A stretch of 14,416 nucleotides of DNA, taken from assembly GCA_958442925.1 (NCBI GenBank), contig CAUCIO010000045.1, positions 1 to 14,416 on the forward strand, in the 5' to 3' direction. Source of the stretch: an uncultured Clostridium sp. Its GTDB lineage: Bacteria > Bacillota > Clostridia > Lachnospirales > Lachnospiraceae. Both the position numbers and the translations under genes were made by a program. The notes under the pieces were generated by a model that ran no database searches, was not told where the DNA came from, and was given only the letters and a program-made list of their open reading frames with translations. Numbering within the stretch: the stretch's first letter is position 1; the number at the start of each line of letters is the position of its first letter. Positions 1 through 6,967 of this stretch are shown piece by piece.

Positions 1-2
1 CT

Positions 3-98
3 CTACTGCTCTTTGCTTTTCTTCATCTCCTCCAGAATTTCTCCCAGAAGCTGCTCTGTTCCCCCATGGAACCTGTCTCCGATTATATCATCCTTCAC
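3..98 (-). CDS. possible 31-residue ORF after kdpE, unrecognised
   Basis: A GTG-started reading frame of 31 codons begins 9 bases after the kdpE stop and lies in the same frame as kdpE. It is charged, with an amphipathic helix-like second half (QLLGEILEEMKKSKEQ) and no membrane segment. I do not recognise it. No good Shine-Dalgarno precedes the GTG, so translation would depend on coupling to kdpE or on readthrough of its TAG. It may equally be chance. It ends two bases from the window edge, so what follows, including any terminator of this unit, cannot be seen. Confidence 0.2.
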   Translation of the reverse strand: MKDDIIGDRFHGGTEQLLGEILEEMKKSKEQ

Positions 99-107
99 TG
101 GCTGTGT

Positions 108-809
108 CTATTCCATCTTCACCATTCTGTATCCAACCCCCACATGAGTCTGGATGTACTGGGGAGAATCTTTGGAGCTGTTGATTTTCTTTCTCAAAGT
201 GGCCATAAATACCCGGAGAGAGGTGATATCATCCGCCGAACTATTGCCCCAGATATTCTGCATAATAAAGGTATGAGTCAGCACCCTCCCTGCATTTTTG
301 GCTAACAGGCACAAAAGCTTATATTCTATCGGTGTCAGGTGCAGCTCCTCACCGTCCAGATAAGCACAGCCTGCTGCGTAATCAATGCGCAGCGCTCCGT
401 TTACGAATAAAGAATTTTCTCCTACTGCCTGATTCATTAAAACAGGCAGCCGTCTGGTGATGGCTCTCAGACGTGCCAGCAGTTCATCTACAGAAAAAGG
501 TTTTGTCAGGTAGTCGTCTGCCCCGGCATCCAGAGCTTCTATCTTGTCCTTGTCCTCCGTTCTGGCGCTGATGACAATAATAGGCATATTAGACCAGGAA
601 CGAATCTTTCTTATCACATCCACACCACTGGTGTCAGGCAGCCCTAAATCAAGCAGCACAATCTCCGGATTGTGGGAGGACGCCTCCAGAACTGCCGTCG
701 CTCCATTCATGGCTGTTAAATACCGGTATCCATGTGTTTTCAGAATCGTAGTAATTAAATGATTGACTGATTTATCATCCTCTACAACTAAAATAAGTGG
801 TTTATTCAT
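108..809 (-). CDS. kdpE: KdpE, OmpR-family response regulator of the kdp system
   Basis: Cytoplasmic two-component response regulator that, when phosphorylated by KdpD, activates kdp transcription. The 233 residues show a receiver domain with the acidic pair (VEDD, residues 9-12), the phospho-acceptor Asp54 in LLDLGLPD and Lys103 in LTKPF. A winged-helix OmpR/PhoB DNA-binding domain follows, with LTPIEYKLLCLL and the C-terminal GVGYRM signature. Length and ending match E. coli KdpE (about 225 residues). The open frame extends further upstream inside kdpD, but the ATG at 809 is preceded by GAGGAGG nine bases away and gives the expected N-terminus MNKPLILVVEDD. This start overlaps the last 8 bases of the kinase gene (ATGAATAA), which points to translational coupling of sensor and regulator. 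Identification as KdpE rather than another OmpR-type regulator rests on both sequence style and position. Confidence 0.95.
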   Translation of the reverse strand: MNKPLILVVEDDKSVNHLITTILKTHGYRYLTAMNGATAVLEASSHNPEIVLLDLGLPDTSGVDVIRKIRSWSNMPIIVISARTEDKDKIEALDAGADDYLTKPFSVDELLARLRAITRRLPVLMNQAVGENSLFVNGALRIDYAAGCAYLDGEELHLTPIEYKLLCLLAKNAGRVLTHTFIMQNIWGNSSADDITSLRVFMATLRKKINSSKDSPQYIQTHVGVGYRMVKME

Positions 810-3447
810 GCCACCGCACCTCCTCTGACGGCAATGTAAATGTAAAAACAGCTCCATGGGGAATGTGATCTGAAACAAAAATTTCCCCTCCGTGGGCCCT
901 GACAATTGACTGGCACAAAGACAGGCCGATTCCGCAGCTGCGCCGGCTGTCTGCCACCTTGTTTTCCCCGCTGTAAAACATATCAAACACCTTCTTCTTC
1001 GCCTCGTCAGAAAGCCCGTCTCCATCATCAGCAACAGAAATCACTGCCTGATTTCCCTGCTTTTTCACGCTGATTTGAATATGTGAGCCCTGAGGCGTGT
1101 ATTCCACCGCATTGTTGACAATGTTGATAATCACCTGGACAATCAGCCTGGAATCCATTTTAGCCAGCATAAACTCGTCCTCGTATTCCACTGTAATCTG
1201 ATGTTCTCTGCTCTTTTTATTTACATGCTGGAGGGCCTCCGCCACCACGTCCTCAATTAAGTCCTCTGTCATATTCAGGTTCAGTTGTCCGCCCACCAGC
1301 CGCGTGATAGACAGCAGATTTTCCACTGTATTAATCAGCCAGAGAGAATCCTCGTAGATGTCTGTATACAGCTGTCGTTTCATCTCCTCATCCATATCTC
1401 CTTCCATAGACAGGAGGTTTCCGGCATTACCGGAGATAGAGGTAAGAGGAGTTCTCAAATCGTGGGAGATAGCCCGCAGAAGATTGGCCCGCAGCTGCTC
1501 ATTCTGGGCCATCACTGCCGCTGCTTCTTTTTCCCGTATATGCTTTTCATTCTCGAGAGCTAAAGCGCACTCTCCCAGCACAGACAGCAGAATACTGCTC
1601 TCAAAAGCCTCCAGTGCAGATTCCCCCAGCACGATTCCCAGCACTCCATAGACATTTTCATTGACACGGATGGCCAGATACATGCACCGGGCATCTGAAA
1701 AGGTATCCGTCGAAGCCCCTGAATGTTTATTATTTTTAAAGGTCCATAAAGCCGCTTTCTGCTCCTTCTCAGAAAAACAGTTTCCAGCTTCTCCGTCATC
1801 TCTGCCTGAAATAAAAAAGAGCCTTGGCTCTCCCAGACTGCCGTTTTCCTCCGGATAAATCACAATATTACGGTTCAGCAGCTTCATCAGCTGGCTGGCT
1901 GTCACCTGAATAATATCATCCTTCTCTCTGGCCTGCTGCAAAAGCCGGTTTGTATCAAACAAAATTCTCGTTCGGAAGGCCACCCCCGCTGATTGTCTGG
2001 CATGGCTTTTCAGCCTCATAACCAGCGAACCTGTAATAAAGGCTGCCAGAAACATCACTCCGAAGGTCAACGGGTATCCGGCATCATAAGCCTGCAGGGA
2101 AAAACGCGGTTCTGTAAACAGAAAATTAAAAACCAGCACACTGACAGCTGCAGAAATCAGGCTGTAAATCTGGTTTTCAGTCACAAGTGCTGTCAGAAGC
2201 ACACTTAGTACATAGATTGTAATAATGTTTGCCTCATCAATACCCAGGTTATAAAAGAAAAATCCAATCAGGCTGGCGGCAATTAAAAGACCTGTGCTCT
2301 TTAAAATATCTCTCACTGAAAAGACCAGCATGCCTGCGCCATCCTTCCCCTCTCTGTATCTGGACTTCCCAGAAACAGCATCCGGAATAATATATACATC
2401 CAGATTCGGGGCATTTAAAATCAGTTTTTCTGTCATGGAAGGCCTTCCAGGAAAATGGTGTCTGGCAGCCGCGCTTCTTCCCATGACTATCTTGGTCACT
2501 CCCGACAGGCGGGCGAATTCAGCAATCTGAAACGGAATATCATTGCTGTAAATTACCTCTATTTTAGCTCCCAGCTGCTCTGCCAGGCGGATGTTTTCCT
2601 GAAGGCGCTTTGTGCTCTCTCTGTCCCAGCGGGAATATTCCGGTGTCTTCACAAACAGAGCCGTAAAATTTCCATGAAATGCCTGGGCCAGTCTGGCAGC
2701 TGTACGGACAATCCTGGAGTTGGACGGAGCCGCCGAAAGACACACTAAAATGTGCTCCTCTGCAAAGGGATCCTCGCTTCTCTCTGTCCCCCGCCTGTCT
2801 CCCAGACGATTAATCCGATCCGCGCACCGGCGCAGGGCAATCTCCCGCAACGCCGTAAGATTTTCCATAGAAAAATAGGCTGCCGCCGGAGGATTTTCCT
2901 CCTGTTTCTCATCGATCATGCCGCGATGCAGCCGATCCATCAGCTCCTGAGGTTCTATATCAATTAATTCTACCTGATCTGCCTGATCAAATACATCGTC
3001 TGGAATCCGTTCCTGAACAGAACATCCCATAACCTTTGCCGCAACGTCACTGAGGCTTTCGATATTATGGGCGTTTACTGTAGTGTAAACGTCGATTCCT
3101 GCCTTCAAAAGCTCCTCCACATCCTGGTACCGCCTGGCATGGCGTCGTCCTCTGGGATTAATACGGGCCAGCTCATCTACCAGAATCAGCTGAGGTCTGC
3201 GTAAAATTGCCGCATCCAGATCAAATTCCCCGGCAGCGCTGTCCCCCTCTTCCTGCTTTCCCTCCAGATGCTCCAGCTTTTCTGCCAGTACGGAGGTTTC
3301 CGGCATGGTATGGGGGGCAATCGATCCAATCACTGTGTCCGTTCCCTTTTCCCTGGCCGCCAGAGCGGCCTGGAGCATGGCGTAGGTCTTTCCCACACCT
3401 GCAGCATATCCGAAAAAAATCTTCAGATGTCCTCGTTTCTTTTCCAT
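802..3447 (-). CDS. kdpD: KdpD, full-length sensor histidine kinase for K+ limitation
   Basis: Membrane sensor kinase of 881 residues, the usual KdpD length. In order: N-terminal KdpD domain with Walker A GYAAGVGKT (13-21) and Walker B LILVDELA (87-94); Usp-like domain about 231-355; four membrane helices of the DUF4118 type about 380-475; GAF-like domain about 490-630; HisKA with phospho-acceptor His662 in ISHDLRTPLTS; HATPase_c with N box NNAVEYTP (779-785 region), DDGDG (807-811) and GIGLSL (839-844). The catalytic half looks intact. The N-terminal domain departs from family consensus: DELARIN where DELAHTN is usual, TTVNAHNIESL where TTLNVQHLESL is usual, and the segment about 178-196 is not family-like. 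It lacks the RPDP-type leader. The start has GGGAG nine bases upstream. It lies 51 bases after the RCK gene and overlaps kdpE, so the three form one unit. A kinase-less paralogue sits just upstream at 4246-6246. Confidence 0.95.
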   Translation of the reverse strand: MEKKRGHLKIFFGYAAGVGKTYAMLQAALAAREKGTDTVIGSIAPHTMPETSVLAEKLEHLEGKQEEGDSAAGEFDLDAAILRRPQLILVDELARINPRGRRHARRYQDVEELLKAGIDVYTTVNAHNIESLSDVAAKVMGCSVQERIPDDVFDQADQVELIDIEPQELMDRLHRGMIDEKQEENPPAAAYFSMENLTALREIALRRCADRINRLGDRRGTERSEDPFAEEHILVCLSAAPSNSRIVRTAARLAQAFHGNFTALFVKTPEYSRWDRESTKRLQENIRLAEQLGAKIEVIYSNDIPFQIAEFARLSGVTKIVMGRSAAARHHFPGRPSMTEKLILNAPNLDVYIIPDAVSGKSRYREGKDGAGMLVFSVRDILKSTGLLIAASLIGFFFYNLGIDEANIITIYVLSVLLTALVTENQIYSLISAAVSVLVFNFLFTEPRFSLQAYDAGYPLTFGVMFLAAFITGSLVMRLKSHARQSAGVAFRTRILFDTNRLLQQAREKDDIIQVTASQLMKLLNRNIVIYPEENGSLGEPRLFFISGRDDGEAGNCFSEKEQKAALWTFKNNKHSGASTDTFSDARCMYLAIRVNENVYGVLGIVLGESALEAFESSILLSVLGECALALENEKHIREKEAAAVMAQNEQLRANLLRAISHDLRTPLTSISGNAGNLLSMEGDMDEEMKRQLYTDIYEDSLWLINTVENLLSITRLVGGQLNLNMTEDLIEDVVAEALQHVNKKSREHQITVEYEDEFMLAKMDSRLIVQVIINIVNNAVEYTPQGSHIQISVKKQGNQAVISVADDGDGLSDEAKKKVFDMFYSGENKVADSRRSCGIGLSLCQSIVRAHGGEIFVSDHIPHGAVFTFTLPSEEVRWHE

Positions 3448-3498
3448 TACCGTCAGCTCCCTGCTTTCCTCTGATTGACTGCCTTATCCACAATTTTT

Positions 3499-4146
3499 CT
3501 AAATATGAAAGCACTTTTGCACATCCTTAATTCTTCCCAGCACCAGCATGGTATTTTCAGAGGATAGAAGCGTATCTGACGTAATATTCAGCTGCATCAC
3601 ACCGTTGTGCTTTAATGCCATTATATTAATATTATACTTATTTCTCACATCAATCTGCCCAATGGTCTTTCCAAACCACTCTCTGGGAATAGACACCTCA
3701 AAAATCGCGTGCTCGCCGTCCAGCTCCACATAGTCGAAAATGTGATCCGAGCTATAGCGCATCGCCGTCCACTCCCCCAGCTGGCGTTCCGGGTAAATTA
3801 CCACATCAGCTCCATTCTTCAGCAGAAATTTTCTCTGCCTGTCTCTGGATGCCCTTGATACTACAAAGGCAGCCCCCATCTCCTTCAGCAGAGAGGTCGT
3901 TTCCAGGGAACTCTGGAAATTGTCTCCAATCGCCACCATGCAGACGTCATAATTACGAACTCCCAGAGAGCTGATAAAATCTTCGTCCGTAGCGTCTCCT
4001 ATCTGGGCATTCGTCACATAGGGAAGCACTGCCTCCACCCGTCTTTCATCTATATCCACCGCCATAACCTCATGGCGAAGCTCACTCAGCTTTCTGGCTA
4101 TATGGCGTCCAAACCGCCCCAGACCAATCAGTAAAATAGATTTCAT
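3499..4146 (-). CDS. TrkA/KtrA-family RCK protein (K+ channel gating subunit)
   Basis: Cytoplasmic 215-residue protein of the KtrA/TrkA type. The RCK_N Rossmann part starts at once with ILLIGLGRFGRHIA (GxGxxG at 8-13), followed by the acidic strand end VDID expected for NAD(H)/ATP-type dinucleotide binding. An RCK_C domain (about 135-215) follows, with EVSIPREWFGKTIGQIDVR. This is single-RCK size, like KtrA (about 220 residues), not the double-length TrkA of proteobacteria. Family members form an octameric ring that gates a KtrB/TrkH membrane subunit; no such subunit is in this window. The gene is first in a unit with kdpD and kdpE, behind its own promoter, and has AAGGAG eleven bases before the ATG. 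Placement suggests a role in K+ sensing or cross-talk with Kdp, but that is inference. The family call is firm; the partner is unknown. Confidence 0.93.
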   Translation of the reverse strand: MKSILLIGLGRFGRHIARKLSELRHEVMAVDIDERRVEAVLPYVTNAQIGDATDEDFISSLGVRNYDVCMVAIGDNFQSSLETTSLLKEMGAAFVVSRASRDRQRKFLLKNGADVVIYPERQLGEWTAMRYSSDHIFDYVELDGEHAIFEVSIPREWFGKTIGQIDVRNKYNINIMALKHNGVMQLNITSDTLLSSENTMLVLGRIKDVQKCFHI

Positions 4147-4208
4147 AATAATGCGTACTCCTTCCAGATTTTATCCAGATATGATTTTTACGCTTTATTA
4201 TATCTTTA

Positions 4209-4237
4209 AATATATTAAATCGGTGTTAGTTTGTAAA
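4209..4237 (-). promoter_or_regulatory. sigma-A-like promoter of the trkA-kdpD-kdpE unit
   Basis: On the minus strand, TTTACA (4232-4237) and TATATT (4209-4214) are separated by exactly 17 bases, each one mismatch from consensus. The surroundings are strikingly AT-rich compared with the flanking genes. Transcription would begin near 4202, giving a leader of about 56 bases to the ATG at 4146. It implies that the regulator genes can be expressed apart from the kdpFABC run. No intrinsic terminator is visible after the upstream gene, so readthrough is also possible. Confidence 0.7.
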
Positions 4238-4249
4238 GAAAAGTATTAA
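4232..4249 (-). promoter_or_regulatory. candidate KdpE-binding site overlapping the -35 box
   Basis: The minus strand reads TTAATACTTTTCTTTACA. From memory, the E. coli KdpE box upstream of kdpFABC contains TTTATACTTTTTTTACACC, so the match is close (one extra base, one or two changes). The site covers the stop codon of the upstream gene and the -35 hexamer. Chance similarity is possible in such AT-rich DNA. Confidence 0.35.
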
Positions 4250-6246
4250 GATTGTATAAAGAAACCTTTCAGCTTTACTCCTGCCTCGTTGAGCATAGCG
4301 GTGAGAAGGCTGTACTCAAATTCAGCGACAGGCCTTCTCTCCTCCAGAAAAATCCCCATGACTGCGTGAACCTGCTCTTCATCCTGAACAGGCAGGTACA
4401 TGGCCATAGCGTCTGGCAGCGTATGAGTACAGGCCCCCGCCCGGCGGCGGTTTGAGGCCGTCCACTGGGCCACCCCTTTTTCCTGGACATTTACGCACCG
4501 TTTCAGTTCCTCCGGTTTCATGCCCTTTCTTGGGAACAGAAGAGGCTCTCCCACCGCTCCGTCTTTCCTGACAGGATAGAGCAGAATGGACAGATTTAAC
4601 AGCTTTCCCGCCTGCAAAGCCGCCTGTCTCCACACATCCTCTCTTGTTCTGCACCGTCTGAGCTTCTGGCTGTTTTCCAGAAGGATCCCCGTGCGATAGG
4701 CAGTTTTGCTGATTTCCATATTCTGCCGCTTCAGCTTTCCGGTAACAGTGGCCGTAAATAATCCGGCCAGAAACAGCATGAGAAAAGTGAGGGGATACGC
4801 CTGATCACAGGCTTTCAGGCTGTACAGAGGCTCTGTAAAGAAAAAATTAAATAAAATAACGCTGAACAAAGCTGAATACAGGGCGCACAGCTTCCGGCTG
4901 GCTGCGTAGGAAGCAAGGAGCACCCCCATCAGATAAATCATAATCGTATTGGCTTCTGAGAACACAAACATCTGGAGTATCAGGGCCAGCGCCGTAGCTG
5001 CCAGCATAATCGCTGTGGCCGCAGCCAGATCAGCCGCACATTTTTTCCAGCTTTCCTGCCTTTTTTCAGCGCTTTTTCTGGGATGCCAGCGCTTTGTCTG
5101 CCTTATATCCGGAATAATATATACGTCAATATTCGGCGCCATGTAAGTCAGCTTCTCCAGAAGCTCTGAGCGGTACATGGGCCGCATGGTAAAATGATTG
5201 GTTCTGCCCAGCACAATTTTCGAGACATTGCTGACAATGGCATACTGGGCAATCTGGGCCGCCACGTCAGAACCAAACACCGTCACTATCTTCGCTCCCA
5301 GAAGCTTCGCCAGCTCCATGTTGTTTCTGAGAGCCGCCTTCGTCTTTTCCCCTGCCTCCTGGGTATCCGGCGTCTCCACGCATAGCCCTGTCAAAGTTCC
5401 GTGAAAGGCGTCTGCCAGGCGGGAGGCAGTCCGTATCACCTTGGCGCTGGAGGGCGCCGCCGTAATGCAGACCAGAATGTGCTCTCCTGTGTGATAATCC
5501 TGGCGTTCCAGCAGGCTTCTCTCCTCCTCGGCAATCCGATTGACACGATCCGCGCATCTTCGCAGGGCAATCTCCCGGAGAGCCGCCAGCTTTTCTCTTC
5601 GGAAAAAATTCTGAAGCGCCCGATCCGCCTGCTCCTTCCGGTAGATTTTCCCCTCCTTCATCCGCTCAATCAGCTCTTCTGGTTCAATGTCAACCACTTC
5701 CACCTGATCCGCGTGATCAAATACCGTATCTGGAATCCGCTCCCGCACATCGATATGAGTGATGCTTCCCACCAGATCGTGAAGACTCTCCAAATGCTGA
5801 ATATTCAGAGTTGTGTAAACGCTGATTCCAGCCCGCAGAAGCTCTTTCACATCCTGGTACCGCTTTTCGTTTCTGCAGCCTTTGCAGTTGGTGTGGGCCA
5901 GCTCGTCCACCAGAATCAGCTGCGGCTTCCTCTTTAAAGCCCCATCCAGGTCAAATTCCCTGAGCTTTAAGCCCTTGTAATCTGCCATCATGGGCGGCAG
6001 CATTTCCAGCCCCCCGGTCAGGGCCTGGGTGGCCGGCCGATCGTGGGGCTCTATATAGCCGGCCGCCACGTCTATCCCGTGAGCCTTCGCCTCGTGAGCA
6101 GCTTCCAGCATAGCGTAGGTTTTTCCCGAACCGGCCGCGTAGCCCAGGAAAATTTTGAGACGCCCTCTTGTCTTCTTTTCCTGTTCCCGTTCCTCGTATT
6201 TCAGGCGCTTTAAGAACTGTTCTGAATCAGGTCTCTCCTCCTCCAT
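4246..6246 (-). CDS. kinase-less KdpD paralogue (KdpD sensor half only)
   Basis: A 666-residue KdpD relative with all input domains but no kinase. It has an RPDSEQFLKRL leader like other KdpDs, Walker A GYAAGSGKT (35-43), LILVDELAHTN (110-120), TTLNIQHLESLHD (145-157), a Usp domain about 255-380, four membrane helices about 408-505 including the FNFFFTEPLYSL motif, and a GAF-like domain about 520-650. It stops with LLTAMLNEAGVKLKGFFIQS, where the paralogue continues through a helix into its HisKA domain. No H-box, N-box or G-box is present, and the 100 bases downstream encode no visible kinase remnant. The ATG at 6246 was chosen because GGGGAG lies six bases before it; an in-frame ATG at 6279 has a weak site and would add 11 residues. 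The gene follows kdpC by 64 bases and is probably cotranscribed with the pump genes. It likely acts as a sensor or adaptor at the membrane, perhaps with the complete KdpD. Confidence 0.93.
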   Translation of the reverse strand: MEEERPDSEQFLKRLKYEEREQEKKTRGRLKIFLGYAAGSGKTYAMLEAAHEAKAHGIDVAAGYIEPHDRPATQALTGGLEMLPPMMADYKGLKLREFDLDGALKRKPQLILVDELAHTNCKGCRNEKRYQDVKELLRAGISVYTTLNIQHLESLHDLVGSITHIDVRERIPDTVFDHADQVEVVDIEPEELIERMKEGKIYRKEQADRALQNFFRREKLAALREIALRRCADRVNRIAEEERSLLERQDYHTGEHILVCITAAPSSAKVIRTASRLADAFHGTLTGLCVETPDTQEAGEKTKAALRNNMELAKLLGAKIVTVFGSDVAAQIAQYAIVSNVSKIVLGRTNHFTMRPMYRSELLEKLTYMAPNIDVYIIPDIRQTKRWHPRKSAEKRQESWKKCAADLAAATAIMLAATALALILQMFVFSEANTIMIYLMGVLLASYAASRKLCALYSALFSVILFNFFFTEPLYSLKACDQAYPLTFLMLFLAGLFTATVTGKLKRQNMEISKTAYRTGILLENSQKLRRCRTREDVWRQAALQAGKLLNLSILLYPVRKDGAVGEPLLFPRKGMKPEELKRCVNVQEKGVAQWTASNRRRAGACTHTLPDAMAMYLPVQDEEQVHAVMGIFLEERRPVAEFEYSLLTAMLNEAGVKLKGFFIQS

Positions 6247-6310
6247 GGCCTTCTCCCCTTCTCTTTCATTCTGTGGCATACTAAACTGCCCTGTACCGCG
6301 TTCTGCCGCT

Positions 6311-6955
6311 TTAAGTCATTCCCATGGCTCTCGCAATGGCTAAATTACATTTTAATACATTGACTCTCTCCTCGCCGAATACTCCGAGAGCCTTTCCCTC
6401 TGTGTTCTCCTCCACAATCCGGGAAACCTCTTCCTCGCTGAGTCCTGAGTGCTCTGCCACCGCCGGAATCTGTACTCTGGCTGCCTCCGGGCTGATGTGG
6501 GGATCCAGGCCGGATCCTGAGGCTGTTAAAAGATCCGCTGGAACGTCCTCTGTCTTTACTCCTGGATGAGAGGCCAAAAAGCTGTCTAAATCCTTCTTTA
6601 TCCTGGCCTCCAGATCTGGGTTGGTGTTCCCATAATTAAAGGAACCTGAGGAAACGCCGCCGTACTCCCCGCTCTCCTTCTGCTCCTCTGTATATGTATT
6701 ATAATGGACAGCAGAAACTCTTCCATGGAAGAAATAATCCTCTGTAAAATCCTGGCCTAACAGGACGGAACCCACCGCTTCCTCCGGGTTGTCAGTGAGA
6801 TTTCCCTCTCTGTCAATCAGGCTTCCACTTGCCTTTTCCTTCATCACCGCCTGGCTGGCTCCCGTGAGAGCCAGCGGGTAGGCGAAGGAGCACAAAAGCA
6901 TCATAACCGCGCAGAAGACAAACGCAGTCCTGAACATTTTAAGAAAACCTTTCAT
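6311..6955 (-). CDS. kdpC: KdpC, K+-transporting ATPase subunit C
   Basis: Small accessory subunit of the KdpFABC pump, anchored by one N-terminal membrane helix (about 9-31) with the rest outside the membrane. The 214 residues carry family signatures: SVLLGQDFTEDYFFHGRVSA near the N-terminal third, SGSGLDPHISPEAARVQIP in the middle and the VNVLKCNLAIARAMG ending. E. coli KdpC is about 190 residues; the extra length is mainly near the YTEEQKESGEYGG stretch. KdpC is thought to stabilise the complex and to raise the ATP affinity of KdpB. The start has AGGAGG eight bases upstream, and that site overlaps the kdpB stop codon, leaving only 12 bases between the genes, as expected for coupled translation. 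Confidence 0.97.
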   Translation of the reverse strand: MKGFLKMFRTAFVFCAVMMLLCSFAYPLALTGASQAVMKEKASGSLIDREGNLTDNPEEAVGSVLLGQDFTEDYFFHGRVSAVHYNTYTEEQKESGEYGGVSSGSFNYGNTNPDLEARIKKDLDSFLASHPGVKTEDVPADLLTASGSGLDPHISPEAARVQIPAVAEHSGLSEEEVSRIVEENTEGKALGVFGEERVNVLKCNLAIARAMGMT

Positions 6956-6967
6956 TGTCTCTTCCTC

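Noticed and set aside
810..1034. Upstream in-frame extension of kdpE to a far ATG
   Set aside because: It would lie entirely inside the kinase gene and gives a non-homologous N-terminus; the ATG at 809 has a strong site and starts the receiver domain.
4147..4245. Kinase-less KdpD as a sequencing frameshift with the kinase domain in another frame
   Set aside because: Only about 100 AT-rich bases separate it from the RCK gene, with no H-box or ATPase motifs in any frame, and they hold a good promoter instead.
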